DNA of 64,000 nt, taken from the NCBI GenBank assembly GCA_014825775.1, contig MVAQ01000061.1, positions 31,829 through 95,828 of the forward strand, written 5' to 3'. The DNA comes from Krasilnikovozyma curviuscula (taxonomy: Eukaryota > Basidiomycota > Tremellomycetes > Cystofilobasidiales > Mrakiaceae). A program made the translations under genes and the position numbers. Positions within the stretch are counted from its first letter, which is position 1; the number at the start of each line of letters is the position of its first letter. Of this stretch, positions 12,114-26,002 are shown piece after piece. The notes beneath the pieces are model-generated. The model was not told the origin of the DNA. It saw only the letters and a list, made by a program, of their open reading frames with translations, and searched no databases.

Positions 12114-13428
12114 GTCCAAAGTGAGGTTCGAAAGCTTGTTCGGAACTGAGGAGGGCAGCTGGCTTGAGCAGTGTATTCAACAGGTCGACGGCCAAGTCAG
12201 ATTCTGAGTGAAATGGGCTAAGTTCCAAGTTAACTCGGTGTTGTGTGTGTTAGTCGACCTGTCAGAGAGACGCACCAGTGTCCGAGCGCAGAGACGCGCG
12301 GTCGCCGGCAGGCCGGGCATGTTCGCCGTCGACGTAACGAAAAATGGCCAGGTCTAAGTAAACAGTCTGTCAAGCAGTGAGTCGATCAAGAAGGCCAGAA
12401 AGCCAACCCATATATAAAGTTGAGGTCTATGTTCAATCGATTCCCTTGAACAGTCGCAGTGGCATTAAGGATAAAAGATACAGGTATATTTTGTTTTCGA
12501 TCCTCTTCCACAGCAAAACAAACAGAACCCATGAACAGCCAGACACTATGGGTTAATTTTATTATACTTTGATGCTGGAGTGCTAAAAAAAACTCTCCCC
12601 GTATCATTTAAAGCGCCCTGAGCCGCTATTGGTCCTTCTCGCCAGAATCAAAACAAAGGGAAGCCCACGGGCTGCACTGCTGGGCATGGTGGCTGGCGCT
12701 CTCTTCTCAGTTTGCAGTAGTTAGGGGCTTCTTCAAGAAAGAATGTGCCATTTATGTGAACTAAAGTCACATTTGTACGTCGCATTACAGCTTGCTTCCC
12801 TGACTGGAACAGAGCACATGCTGCAGATAGTGACAGCTTGCGTTGAGCTCCAACCTTTTCTTGAAGAAAGAAGAACCATGGTAACGTTCGAAAGTAATTC
12901 TGACTTTCAACCTTGCTTCCTTTACCTTGAGGTCCAACACATCGGTAAGATCTGAGATCAATGCAGTCAGTGGCGTTCTGACCTCGACTACAAAATCTAA
13001 TTCGTCCAGGAAGTTTGCTGACTTCGGAATCAGTCCCTGGAGTCAAAATCGACATGGAAGAAATCTGGAGATATGAGGTGAAGTACCCAAAATCACACTC
13101 GCGTCAGGGGCGCGGCGACAACTGAAACCATTTTTGGGAACGACCGACAGGGGTGCTCAGTTTCCCAACCCACTGCATCTCACTGTTTCTTACGGGCCAC
13201 TGTAAGCATTTGGATTTCAAAAGAACTCGTCGTGTCTTCTAGCTGGGCAGAAGGCTGTCGTTCTCTAAACGGGTCACTTGAGGCAGGCACAGGTTCAGCG
13301 AATTGGTGACAAAGGGATCCAACCCAAAACGTCAGTTCATTTTTTCCCCTCTCACTCGCCATCCCCTGAACCAGATCTGAATTTCGAACTGCTTTCTTAC
13401 AGAACACCAAGCTGCAGAAGGGGAAAAC
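12114..13428. other. Divergent promoter region, copy A gene / chitin synthase
   Basis: This 1.3-kb gap lies between two divergently transcribed genes. A TATATAAA occurs at 12411-12418 and reads as TATATA on both strands, so it could serve the minus-strand gene, whose ATG is about 300 bases away. The open frames here are short and show no protein features. Long leaders or 5' UTR introns are possible. Confidence 0.5.
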
Positions 13429-16400
13429 ATGGCAGCAGCTTCATATACCCACAGGCAGGCAGCAGCCATTCAAGATCTATCCAGCTTGGTTATAACCTCC
13501 TTGACGTCAACCATCTATCCAACGGAGGACGACCTGTTAACTCTGGTCCATGCAAGAGCAAGAGGAGACTTCGCTTACACAAGGATAGGATCGACCTCTC
13601 TGCTCGTAGTCAACCCTCTGAAGAATCTGCAGAACCTCAGCGACTCAAGCGCCAAGGAGTATGCGGAAGTCGAATATCAAGATACGTCTGGTTTGAGCAG
13701 GAAGGGCGAGCTACAACCTCATCCGTATGAGTGGGCTGCTAGAGTCTACTCGGTCATGAGGAGGAGGAAGGAAAGCCAAGGTGTCGTTTTCTTGTACGGC
13801 GAATCCTCCCCACGTTACTTCCCCTGACGTCTGGTCTGACAAAAATTAAAATCCTCCTAATGTCTCCCGTCTCGCCGTCTTTTCTGTTATTCTGGCTTCT
13901 CCTCTTGGCTTTTATAGTGGGCTCACTGGCTCTGGAAAAACTTTCACGTCGTCGTTGTTCGTTTCCCAAGTCCTTCGCCTCTCTTCCAAAACCAAAAAAG
14001 ATTCACGGATCGTCAATCAGATCAAGTCCATCTTTACCATTCTCGACTCCTTTGGCTCAGCAAAGACCCTCGACAACGTCTCTGCGTCGAGGCATAGTCG
14101 GTATTTGGAGCTCCATTTCGAAGGAGAGTCAGGACGCATCAGCGGTGCTCAGTTGTTGACGTTTGGGTTGGAGAAGAGGAGAATAATTAAGCTTTCACCG
14201 GATGAAAGAACATTTCACGTCTTTTACCAGGTTCGAAACCGTCTCCGCGTTTTCTTCGCTTTGTCGCCATATATGCTGTGCACCCTAACCCCGTCTTATT
14301 TCTGAACCTTGCGCCTCGCTCATGAAGCTTCTAGCTGGTGCCTCACCAGAAGAACGAGAATTCCTCAGGTTGGACGAGCCATCCTCGTATACTCTCCTCG
14401 CCTCGTCAGGGTGCTACCGTCTTCCAGGTGGTCCGTTCAGCGACGATTCCGCACAGATGGGCGAGCTCAGGGTCGCAATGGCCACACTTGGCTTCAAACC
14501 CAAACACGTCAACTCCATTTTCAACATTCTCGTCTCGATCCTCTTACTTGGTAACCTCGAGTTCATCGACAACGGCCTGCTCGAACTTAGCTACGAATCT
14601 GCCAAAGTAAAAAACCCCCCGGTGCTGGACGAAGTTTGTCGATTGCTTGGTGTACCGTCGGATCTCTTAGAGCAGGCTCTGTGCAACAAAACTAAGTTCC
14701 TGGGGCGAGATGTCGCGTCTGTATTTCTCATGAAGGAAGGTGCTGAAGCCCAACGAAACTCATTCGTGAGGGATCTCTACAGCATCTTATTCACCTTCGT
14801 CGTCGAGCTCACCAACCGGAAGCTGGCACCCAATGAAGGAGACCAGATTCCAATGACGCAGATCGTTCTCTTTGACCAAGCGGGCTTCCAATCGAAGCTA
14901 ACGTCCGGTACCATCGCCAGCTCTGCTCAGGCGCCTCTCATCTCAGCCTACGGACAAAATCAGTTCTACGAGCTGACGGTTAACTTCTCCAATGAAATGA
15001 TACACTCGTATTATACCCAGTATGTGTTCTCGGACGACCTGGGATACAATTTAGAGATGGCGACCGACCGCGTCAATTTGCCTCAAGTACTCATTAACGA
15101 CAACTTGGGTTGTCTGGAGTTGTTGCGCGGTGGTGCACTTGGATCACGGGCTGATGAGCGTCTGACTGGGTTGTTGGGTGTGGTGGATAAATCTACGGCG
15201 AAGATGAAAAGAGGGAAGGCACAGGAGAATCCGGATGGAGAGTTGCTCGATGACCTCTCACTCAAGTTCGGTGTTCACTCGTCGTTCATCACCAGTCCAT
15301 CTGTCGGTCTTGGTCCAACTACTGAAAAGAATCTCTTTGGTATCGTCCACTATAACGGGAGTTGTACCTACGACGTCACTGGTCTCGTAGAGGCAAACGA
15401 CGACACCCTCGACGCCAGCTTCATCACTCTTCTTCGGAACTCGTCCGATCCATTCGTCGCGAAACTTTTCTCTGGAACTGGTATCACTACTCAACTGCAT
15501 CCACAAGATAACGAAACTGTGGTGTTAGCCCAAGTCCCCACCACTTCTCTTAGAAGACCGACCCCAATTCTACCGCCATCGCATGACGACGCTGAGTCCA
15601 CCATACCACCGGTCATCCCTCCAGCAGAACCGTTATTTGATTCCTCCACCATTTATCCAGTCGCAACGCAGCTCAACGCATCCCTCGTTGACGTCATCTC
15701 ATCGCTAAACCAGACGCGTCTTTGGAACGTCCTCTGCATCCGTCCAAATGACTCTGGCCTCCCAGGTTCTCTGGACAAGCGCCGAATCAAATCCCAGATC
15801 CGACAACTACTACTACCTCAGCTCATTGCGAGAAAACGTCCGGATATCGTCGCCCATCTGGACATCCGTCCGTTCATGGCGCGATATCGCATCAGCAGAT
15901 CGGAACATCCTCATGGATCGATCCATCAGTGGGCGGATAAGAAGAGCTGGGTTGAAAACCAACAGTACGTGGTTGGAGAATCTAAAGTGTGGCTTAACTA
16001 CGACGCTTGGAAGGAAGTGGAGGATGAGCTCCGTGCGGAGGAAATATCGCATGGTGCTGGTGGTGAAGACGGCGAGGAAGCCGAGAGTTTTGCGCCGGAT
16101 GAACACCCCCTCAAGCAATCTACCAAACAACTCAGTCCATCGGGTACTCCTTGGAGAGGAACGTTTAGTGAAACTGAGAGTACTGAAGATCTCCTCATCA
16201 AGCGCAGCACCACGGGTGATTCTGGATACTTTGCGTCCGCTGCAGGTGCTGCCGGCGGTTTTGCAGCTTACGAAGGTGTTGAATCTTCTCGGTTATCAAA
16301 TTTTATCCCCGCTTCAAGAAGTGGCTATGCAGAGAGTTGGAACGGCCCTGAAAACTGGAACAGCGATGTCAAAGCACCGCTCAGTCCTGACCTCGGTGGC

Positions 16401-19400
16401 CATGAGATGACAGTCAAAGAGAAGACTGGTCAGGTGGTTGAACACATCCCAATCAATGGTCCTCGACGGTGGTGGATCCGATTCTGTTGGTGCATCACTT
16501 GGATGGCGCCGTCGTTCTTGCTTAACCACTGGGGCAAAATGCGCAGGCCGGACGTGAGGCTCGCTTGGAGAGAAAAGGTCACCATCTGCTTTCTCATACT
16601 GTTCCTCTGCTTAATCGTCCTCTTCTACGTCATTATCTTCGGTCGCATTCTTTGCCCTCAATTCGACTACGCTTGGAATGAGGAGGAGCTTGGTGAACAC
16701 GGGACGTCGAATGATTTTTACGTCGCTGTCGCCGGTACGCATCACATTCGCGAAGTTTCATTGGACAGTCTACTTACCTCCTCGAAATTTTTTTACAACC
16801 AGGTAAAGTGTACGATATCACCAATTTCTGGCAAGGTCAACACAGCGATGCCTCCAGTTACCCCGTTACGGACACTGTTATGCTCGAAATGGCTGGTCAG
16901 GATCTCACTGACTACTTTCCAGTTCCTTTTACCGTATCTTGTCCAGGACTTGTGACGGATGAATCTCTTCAGCTCCAAAGAAACTTCAGTCCAGTTGCAG
17001 ATTACGCCGTTCATTGGTCAGGAACTCTCCAAACTTATGGCAGCTCAGTACTCTCCAATGTTGATTGGTATCCAAATACATTCCTTCCTTTCATGAAAGA
17101 CTACTACAAGGGGGTGTATGTCTATGATACCAAGACTATCAGAGCACAAGCAGAAGATGGGTCGAAGTGAGTTGTCTCTCTGGAAATCTCATCGTCACGA
17201 ATCCATCCTAAAATGCGCTTTGTTTTCAGAACTTGGGCAATCATCAACAACGGAATTTACGATCTTTCTGACTACTTCACTACAGTGACCTATCATGAAA
17301 GTGACGCTACAGGGTCCCTCAATTATTCTTTCTTGGACAAGTCTCTCACATCGCTGTTCCAGAACACTCCTGGCCAAGATATTAGCAAAACTTTCGCTAA
17401 AGCTATTTCAGCCATGAACGAGACATACGCGGCAGAGCAATTCAACTGCTTGAGCAACGCTTTCTATGTCGGACAGACTGATTTCAGGAAATCACCGAGA
17501 TGTACGGTCAACAATTACATCTTGCTCGCATTTTCTTGCATCATCATGGCGACAATTGGTGCTAAATGTGAGTGTGACACGAGAACTTCCGGGTGTTTCT
17601 TTATCAAGGCTCACACAATCTCAAATCTTCTTCAGTCTTGGCGGCTCTCCAGCTAGGAGGGAAAAGAAATCCGGAGGTGATGAACAAATTTGTCATCTGT
17701 CAAATTCCTTGTTATACAGAAGGTGAAGAATCGCTGAGACGGACAATAGATTCGCTGGCTAGTCTCAGGTACGACGACAAACGGAAGCTACTTTTCATCA
17801 TCTGTGATGGCAACATCATCGGTAGTGGAAACGATAAAACCACTCCGAGTGAGTACACTATCTATGAAGCGTAATTTCACTTGATCTCCTATCTCTTGCT
17901 TATTGGACTGTTTTTAGGAATTGTTCTTGACATCCTCGGTGTTGATCCTAAGCTTGACCCGGAGCCTCTGTTATTCAAGTCTGTCGGAGAGGGGCTAGGT
18001 CAACTCAACTACGGGAAAATTTATTCTGGATTGTACGAATTTGAAGGCCATGTTGTTCCGTGAGTGCTGATATTGATTGACACGTCGTTGGATGTTGAGA
18101 CGGTACTGACAAGTTTGTAACCTCCGCAGATATATGGTCGTTGTTAAGGTCGGAAGACCGAGTGAACGATCTAAACCAGGAAACAGAGGAAAGCGAGACT
18201 CTCAAGTTCTTCTTTTGAAATACCTCAACCGTGTCCACTTCGATGCTCCAATGTGCCCTCTCGAGCTTGAAATTTATCACCAGATGCGAAATATTATTGG
18301 AATCGATCCAGCCTTCTATGAGTATCTTTTCCAAGTTGACGCAGATACTGTAAGTTTTGATATTGTTCTCTTATATTTATCGTGCGTATCTTGCGAAAGG
18401 GCTCTCAACATGCCTAATTTTCTTCACAGTCGGTCCACCCTGATTCTCTCAACAGACTCATTGCCTGCGCCGCTAATGACCAGAGAATTATTGGTATCTG
18501 CGGTGAGACCAAGCTTCAGAACGAGTATCAGTCTGTCACGACTATGATGCAGGTACGTACCGTCTCTGACTGGCTGCATTTTTCCCGGCTCCCAGCGCTT
18601 AACTCGTCATTTGCTTCAACAGGTCTACGAGTATTACATTTCTCATCACCTCTCCAAGGCTTTCGAGAGTCTTTTTGGATCCGTCACCTGTCTTCCTGGT
18701 TGTTTCAGTGTGTACCGTCTCAGAACAGCCGATAAAGGTAGACCCGTCATCATCTCCCAACGCATCATCGAGGACTACTCTGAACCTATGGTTGACACCC
18801 TCCACAAGAAAAATCTGTTCTCCCTTGGTGAAGATCGATACCTCACCACTTTAATGATGAAGTACTTTCCGAGTTATAAGATGAAGTTCACACCAGATGC
18901 GTTGGCATACACCGTTGCTCCAGATTCTTGGAAGGTTCTTCTGTCCCAACGACGACGATGGATCAACTCGACCATTCACAACTTGGCTGAATTGTACTTC
19001 TTACCCGAAATGTGCGGATTTTGCTTATTTGGTATGAGATTCATCGTAATGCTCGACCTGATTGGTACCATCGTGAGTATCCTTTCAAAATGTAGTTGCG
19101 TTTGAGCAAAAACCTAAGCGCTTGCATTCTTTTTACAGATTCTCCCAGCTACCTGTGTGTACCTGATCTACCTCATTGTTGTTGTCGCCATCGGATCTTC
19201 CCCCATTCCCGTCATTGCGTTGGCCATGATTGGTGCGACGTACGGATTACAGGTACGAATGAGATCGGATCCTTTATTCTCGCAGGTTCATCTGAATATT
19301 TACTCCCTTCGTTCATTTGTTTGAAGATGATTATTTTCATCATCAAGCGTGAATTTGCCATGATCGGTTGGATGTTCATATACATCCTCTCCTTCCCAAT

Positions 19401-20551
19401 CTACTCGTTTTTCCTTCCCATCTATTCCTTTTGGAGTATGGATGACTTCAGTTGGGGTAACACAAGAGGTAAATGATTACTCACTGAACTTTTTTCGAAT
19501 AAAAACTTACTTACCCCTGTCTCATTCTTGCATTGATCAGTGGTCATTGGTGAAGGGAAAGACAAGACTGTTGTCACAACTGAAGCTGAGCAGTTTGATG
19601 ACTCTATGATCCCAATGAAGAAATTCAGCGGTAAGTCCAGTTATAGTGCTGTTTGTCCTTATACATAACTGATCAGCTGGTCTGTTGGGTTCACAAGACT
19701 ACGAGGCTGATGCGTGGGACAGTGGTTCAAGATCAAAGTCCCCAACGAACAGTGAACAAGCTTCAGCCAAAGGATCCAACACGGGAAGCTCTTACAAGCC
19801 GTACTCCGATAATAAATACGCCAGAGGTCGTTCTCAATCTCCTGCTGCTTTTTCTCAGAGCAACGGTGGTGACTACTACAGAGATACGAACGTATTACAT
19901 GCTGCTGCTTCTAGATCCAATCTGAAAGGTCTAGCTGGTAGTAGAATGCCCTCTATGGCATCTTTGGATGGTAGTCAGTCTGGTCAAGCTCCACCTTACT
20001 CTATGCCTCACCATCTGCCATCATCTCAAGCTTCCGAGTACAGCCTTGCGCTTTACCAACCCTATGGAATCCCAACTGCACCTCGTGGTACTATGATGAG
20101 CATGAATATGGCTTCTCCATCAATGTACAGTCTCGCTGTGCCACCTTCAATGAACTTTGGGCACCTTCAAGATCCCCGAATGTCGTCATACTCTCTCTCG
20201 ACTAACAACCCCTTCGCTTCAGCTCAACCGAATCCAGCAACTGATCCCACGGATGAAGAAATCATGCGAGAACTCAAGAGCTACCTCGCCACTCAGGATT
20301 TGATGACTGTCACCAAAAAGTGAGTCTCCCTCTCGCAAACCTAATCATGCGCGTGTGTGACTGACTTCTCTTTTTAGGTCCACTCGTCAAACCATTGCTT
20401 CCAGGTTTCCAAATGCGGACTTATCGGGGAAGACCAAGTGGATCAACCAGTATGTTTTTAGCCATCGCAATTGTCGCTGTTGTGATCCAGCGCTCATTGT
20501 GCTTCTTTCTTTACCAGATCCATCGACAAAATTCTCTCTGGAGAAGCGTGA
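13429..20551 (+). CDS. Class V chitin synthase with myosin motor-like domain
   Basis: Membrane glycosyltransferase making beta-1,4-GlcNAc polymer from UDP-GlcNAc at sites of wall growth. It is about 2,000 aa in some sixteen exons. The myosin-like motor comes first (exon 1 13429-13793, then a P-loop [11 protein letters not shown] from 13918); exon 3 (14328-16734) holds the rest of the motor and a Ser-rich linker. TM segments near 16560-16650 precede a cytochrome b5-like fold ([16 protein letters not shown], from 16803). The GT2 catalytic core follows with QVDADT, EDYSEP, GEDRYLT and QRRRWINST, a loop [14 protein letters not shown] typical of the class, and several C-terminal helices. A Ser/Met/Pro-rich tail (19690-20320) leads to a DEK_C module ([20 protein letters not shown]) and TGA at 20549-20551. 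This domain order is that of class V enzymes. Exon 1 uses a GTACGG donor; splicing there is required to keep the P-loop frame. Confidence 0.93.
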
Positions 20552-20823
20552 AAGCAGGACTTGATTTTGAAACCCATTATTTACAATGTACTTTTATTTA
20601 GCATCTTTCACTGGACATTATTCTTCCCTCACTCTCCAGCATAGCATGGCCCCCTCATCTCGGGCATTTTCACGACTTATCACCTTGCAATAGACACGAG
20701 CATCTTAAATACCAGATCATCGTTACTGTAAATATGAATTGGATACTTTCGAAGTGGCAAGTCAAAGGCAAGTCGCCTCAGGAAGTCGCGCTGGCAGGTT
20801 CGGCACAAGCCAAATCTCCTGTC

Positions 20824-21991
20824 ATGAAGCTGACACTGCTCGTGCTTTGCCTGTTGGGCATTGCCACTACTGTCCTAGCATGGACCAAGGAGGACCATGA
20901 GATTTTTGACATAGTCAGCGCTCTGGAAGCTGCTGAAGGTGAGTATTTTCCGAATTTTCTTACATGCTTCATTGTGGATCCCCTAATTGCGATGCTTACG
21001 TTTTATTCGCACTTATCATTCAGGTAAAAAGACGACTTTCTATTCGTGGTTGGAGGTTTCGCCCTCTGCTTCAACAGCAGACATCGGTCGTGCCTACAGG
21101 AAAAAGTCGCTCGAGTTACAGTGAGTTTTGGACGACCCACCCTGTTAGAAAACTTGTGTTAACTTGATGATTCTGGTCTTTCCTTCCCTTAAACAATAAG
21201 CCCTGACAAGAACCAGGGTGTTCTCGGTGCTCCAGAGCGATTTGCCAGACTTGGAACTATCTCTGGCATTCTTCGAAACCCAGAGTCCAGAGCTCGATAC
21301 GATTTCTTTTTCAAGAACGGTGTCCCCAAATGGCGTGGAACAGGCTACTATTATTCACGCTGGAGACCAGGCATGGTCACAGTACTCACCTTCTTGGTCA
21401 TCCTCACCTCAAGTCTGCAATACTTGACCCAATTTGTCACGCAACATCGAGATTTTGCTAGAGTTAAGAGCATTGCTGACCAGGCGAAAATTGCTGCTTG
21501 GGGATCGAAGGGAAATCAGAACAGAGATGGCAGGAAGAAGGTCAAGGTTTACTTGGGCGATAGTACGGTGACGGATGAGCAAGTGGAGTGTATTGTCGAG
21601 ACAGATGGCCAAGTCTTCTTGGTAAGTAGCTCTTCCTTACACTTGAAAAGTTCCTCCTGATGTGAAGGCAGTATTTGACTCGATTTAATTTACCAACCAG
21701 ATCGACGGCGAAGCTGAGATCCCACTAGACCACACCTTTACTCATTCACCAAGCTTCAAACGTACTTGGCCAGTCTCGCTTGCAACCTTCATCGGCCAAA
21801 AGCTAAGAATTATTCCAGCTTTAGAGGTTGAAGCTTCTGAATATGAAGAGGAGGGACCTTCGGAAGCAGCCTCAGAGACCAACGGAGATTCAAAGAAGTC
21901 CAAAGCCAAAGGGACCGTCAACAGCGCCTTTGAGACCCCGCTTCCAAAAGGAGCAAAGCGACGGAAATCTGCACCACCAAAGAAGAAGTAG
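20824..21991 (+). CDS. ERJ5: ER membrane J-protein, ERJ5/DNAJC1-like
   Basis: Type III Hsp40 working with the ER Hsp70 in folding. I chose the ATG at 20824 because it opens a clean signal peptide (MKLTLLVLCLLGIATTVLA) followed by WTKEDHEIFDIVSALEAAEG. An in-frame ATG at 20734 would add 30 polar residues and hide the signal. The J domain spans two introns: TFYSWLEVSPSASTADIGRA, YRKKSLELHPDKN (HPD is completed across the intron at about 21120-21200), then FARLGTISGILRNPESRARY. One TM segment (MVTVLTFLVILTSSLQYL) follows, then a cytosolic domain with acidic stretches, ending in a basic KRRKSAPPKKK tail at TAG 21991. Length is about 330 aa. The 272-bp gap upstream follows the chitin synthase stop. 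Confidence 0.85.
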
Positions 21992-22345
21992 AGAGATTTC
22001 GTGGTAACAGGAGAAGGTATGGGGACAGGCCGGACGAGACTACATCCTGGCTCTGGAAGTGAAGAAAGGAGCATATCTGTGGGCGCGCTACAAGATCGAT
22101 GGCATTGCTAATTCTATGACATTGAGTATTATCCTTGGTTAGCTAAGGAGTTCTTCGCAAGGGGCCGAGACATAATATTCTCCGCTCGTTTTTTTTGCCT
22201 ATGCGCCAAAGCTCGGGCGCTCCAAGCCACAGTCGAAGCTACACCGACATCCATCATCTTGCCTGTTCCATCCATTCATCCAACTACTGATACTACAAGA
22301 AGAAATTCACATTGACAATTTTACTCCAGAAGCTATTCTATCAAG
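21992..22345. other. Intergenic region upstream of VID27
   Basis: This 354-bp gap lies between two co-directional genes. It contains a T-run (TTTTTT) near 22190 and otherwise nothing that I recognise. It probably combines the ERJ5 terminator with the VID27 promoter. Confidence 0.5.
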
Positions 22346-25300
22346 ATGTTTATGCTGAAGAGCAGTGAGTATCTTTAGTACTACGGACCTCAATACCTCG
22401 TCATCTGAGACGAATTCTGACCATCCATTTCTATTTCTACGCGTTTCCCTCAGTACTGGGCAAGATGTGGGGTAAGCAGGCGATGTTATATCTGTCACTA
22501 TATAGAAAACAAGACCTTACTTTCTGGAATTTGTCTTGCTGCTCAAGGGGACCCTTCGAACCCTGAGCTCGTCCAGTTGGCAGCTGGGCAACTGTACCTC
22601 GTACGACCCAACAGCGTCAAGAGCTCTAGGGAGTGCATGTAAGATCTTTCGTTCAACTGTAGTCGGGTACTTTGGTGAGGTTCTGACTGGATTATTATGG
22701 AAAATTTTGTTTACGGTTGCTAGCTTCAAGGATGCTGTGGCTACCATTCGAAGGACGTCTATGCCTCATCAGTTCCAGCTGGTTATCACTAGAGCTTACG
22801 AAGAGAGTGAAGCTCAGCTGTTGGATGAGGATGCTGAGAGTAAATATCTCTTGAAGCCGTGAAGAATTATCCTTTTTTTGTCTAACCCAACTTCCCATTG
22901 TGTCCTGCAACAGCTGAAGACGAAAAGCTCTTCCTTATCGACCCATCTCTTGAGTTCCGGTCTTCTGAGTTTGAAGGAGAACCATCTTTTGCATGGAGAG
23001 ATCTTGATTCACTAGACGAAGATTCTTCGTATTCTCCAACACACGACGGCGGAAGTCCACCAGAGATTGAAGACGAACTGTTTGAGTTTGTAGCGGACTC
23101 TAAGCAGGTTAATTCGGATACAATGTGTGCTTTTGAGGTGACCATGCTGCAGTGCATGTTTGAAAGAGTATGTTCCCACCTCAGACCTCCGCAGCTGATT
23201 TGCGTACCTAACCTGACCTCATGTTGCGTTACCAGCGATACCAAGCTTCTCATGAAATTGCTACAGAGGCTCAACTGGAAGCTTTCAAGTTCAAGCCGTC
23301 TAACCCTTCCAAGTCGCTTTCTCAATCCCGAACTCCCGATGGGTCAACAACAGATTTGGCTTCAACACTCCAGAGCTTGTCAGTTTCCGATTCGGCAGCA
23401 CTGTCATCATCTTTTTCACCAGCTACTCCAGTCAAGTCTAAGCTCTCTTTAGTCAACTCAGCATTCCAGACACCAGCCAAGCCTGGTTTACCCGAAATTG
23501 TAGAGCCAGATCAGCAACTGCCTGTTTTACACTCACAAGAAGGAGAACTCTACCTCTTTGATATTGAAGTTGGTCATTTTGTTCTTCAGGGAGAAGTCAC
23601 TGCTCAGGTCATTGAAACTGGAGCCTTTTCTTGTGAGTGACGTCGATTCAAAACCAAACAGACGTAGCACTTAAGATTTATTTGCACCTGCAGACTCGTT
23701 AGCCTGTAAGATGGGTGGAGACTACATTGTTGGACAACCCATGGATTCTGAAATGAATCCACGTTGGTCTAAAGAAGCGCTGGCGTTTATGTGGAACTTC
23801 GGTCAGTAATGTCGGCTTCTTTTGCTCAGTCAACCAGAACCTCATCTCCTCCGTTTCCTCATTACAGTTGCCGAAGACAACCAAACCCAAGTTACTTGGT
23901 CCTTCCGATTCAATGATCTTGATGCCTACATTGCGTTCAATGAGATCTTCAACCGATGTGTTTGGGAAGCAGCCAATAGAGTGTCATGGGCTAAAGCAGA
24001 GGTACGAAATGTAGGGCTTGTGTTTCTGTGGGCTTTTTGTTCATCCTTTCGTTTCTTTTTGAACAATTTAGGATCAAGAATACGTAAAGTCACTGTACGA
24101 AGATGTGGAAATGAAAGACATTCCGGAAGAAGAAGAGGAAGAGCCACTTTCCGACGACGACTCCTCCCAAGACATCTCCGACATTGAGAGTGCTACTTTC
24201 GGTGCATCAGAAGATGAGGATTCTGACGATGATGATACCTCTGGTGCTCCAGTTCGCACGAAACAAAGCGCCAACAAAGCGAAGAACAAGCAGCTTGCTG
24301 TTGGCTACAAGCACGATCGATCTTATGTTTCCCGAGGCGACATGATTGGTGTCTTCAAACATACAGAAGATGGGCAGGTGAAGCATTCTGCTACAATCAA
24401 CAAGCTGAAACTAGGTGGAAAGTTCTTGAACCCTGTGAAGGTAAGGCTGGCTTTGTTCGTTCCTTGCTGGTCGTACGGTTGCTGATGTTTTTGCCTTGCT
24501 AGATGATGTTGCATCAACAAGATACCTCAATGATTATTCAAGATGCTGCCAATCCTTTCTCTTTATTCAAAGTCGATATGGAGGTTGGGAAGGTCGTCGA
24601 CGAGTGGAAGGTTTCTGATTCAGTGGGAATCAAAAATATCCTCCCTGACAGCAAATATGCTCAGATGACGGACCAACAAACTTTGGTTGGACACTGTCTG
24701 TTGTTTTTATTTATTATGAGTACCCTTAATCCACCAATGCTGACACCTCACTTCCTATCGCCTGTCCAGCCCACAATTCGCTATTCAGAATCGATCCTCG
24801 ACTTGCTGGTAAGAAAATGGTCCAAGAAGAACTCAAGACGTATGCTGCCTCTTCAAAGATGGACTTCAGTGCTGCTGCCACTACGGAGAGTGGTAACATT
24901 GCTCTAGCGAGTAACAAAGGCGACATCAAGCTCTACGACAACGCCATTGGAAAGAACGCTAAGGTGGGTATTTCTCTGCATTTCTGCGATGCTTTAGTGC
25001 TAATCAACCCCATTGCTCACCCGGTTAGACTGCACTTCCTGCCATTGGTGATCCTATCTTGGGAATGGATGTCACAGCTGATGGACGATACATCATCGCG
25101 ACCTGTAAAACGTATCTGTTGCTCATCGACACTCTGATTGGAAGTGGGAAGTAAGCTGTTTCCCTTTTTGTCTCTTACAATGAAGCCCATTTCATTGACT
25201 ATTAACTTGCGTTCTTCAGGTACACTGGATCTACTGGCTTTGAGCGCTCATTCCCCAAGGAGGCGAAGCCAACCCCTGTCAGGCTTGACCTCAAGCTCGA

Positions 25301-25863
25301 GCACGTCGCGTACATGGGTGGTAAAGTATCGTTTACTCCCGCCAAGTTCGACACTGGTACCGAAGGTGAAAAGACGATTGTCACTTCTTCTGGTCCGTTC
25401 GTCATTATCTGGAATTTCAAGAAGGTCAAGAAGGGACGGAAGGATGATTGTGAGTGTAAACTCTGCTTTGTGTCGTCTCCGTATCAATCTAATGTTTTCA
25501 CTAAATTTGTTACAGATCAACTGAAAAGATATGATCAAGAAGTTGTTGCGGACAGTTTCAGACACGGTGCTGACAAGAATATTGTTGTTGCTTTACCTGA
25601 GAATGTGTAAGTCGACAGAAGGTTGCGACTGTTCTGTTGTGATGCGGAGGTCTTTTGGCTCACATCCTTTCTTATGTCTGTAGCTTCATGGTCAACAAGA
25701 AGCAGTTGTCTAAGCCTACGAGAGAATCACTTTCGACACCGACCAAGTTGCTCCGGTCGCGCTCTGACATTGTGGACTCTCCCGTACGTTGCCTTTTCTT
25801 CCGGTGCTCAAAAACAGAAGCAGTCGTTCCTGACAAGTTCTCCTCCTTCTTCTTTAGTACTGA
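22346..25863 (+). CDS. VID27: VID27 family protein
   Basis: Cytoplasmic protein of the VID27 family, linked in yeast to vacuolar import and degradation; its biochemical role is not settled. The start MFMLKS (22346) plus a 17-base exon gives the family N-terminus (ILGKMWGDPSNPELVQLAAG). A PH-like region follows with FKDAVATIRRTSMPHQFQLV, an acidic region (22920-23110), and a second PH-like unit around 23500-24000 (FQTPAKPG..LPVLHSQEGELYLFDIE). A very acidic stretch lies near 24105-24250. The C-terminal beta-propeller includes QDTSMIIQDAANPFSLFKVD, WKVSDSVGIKNILPDSKYAQ and TALPAIGDPILGMDVTADGR. The last intron separates the penultimate codon, so the final exon encodes only Tyr and TGA, giving a DIVDSPY end. 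Length is about 830-870 aa in roughly eleven exons. Confidence 0.9.
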
Positions 25864-26002
25864 TCTAGTCTTTTGTACTGATCTACAGATGTATTTAGTT
25901 GTCTTGTGTTGTATGAATTCGCTTTCCACTTTTGTGAACACAGATACAGCGAGGCCGCCCAGCGGTCCAAAATATTGCCAAAACAAAAAAACACGAGTAT
26001 GA

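Noticed and set aside
15748..16410. 220-aa plus-strand frame inside the chitin synthase
   Set aside because: Alternative frame of the long third exon of the chitin synthase, with Arg-rich shadow composition.
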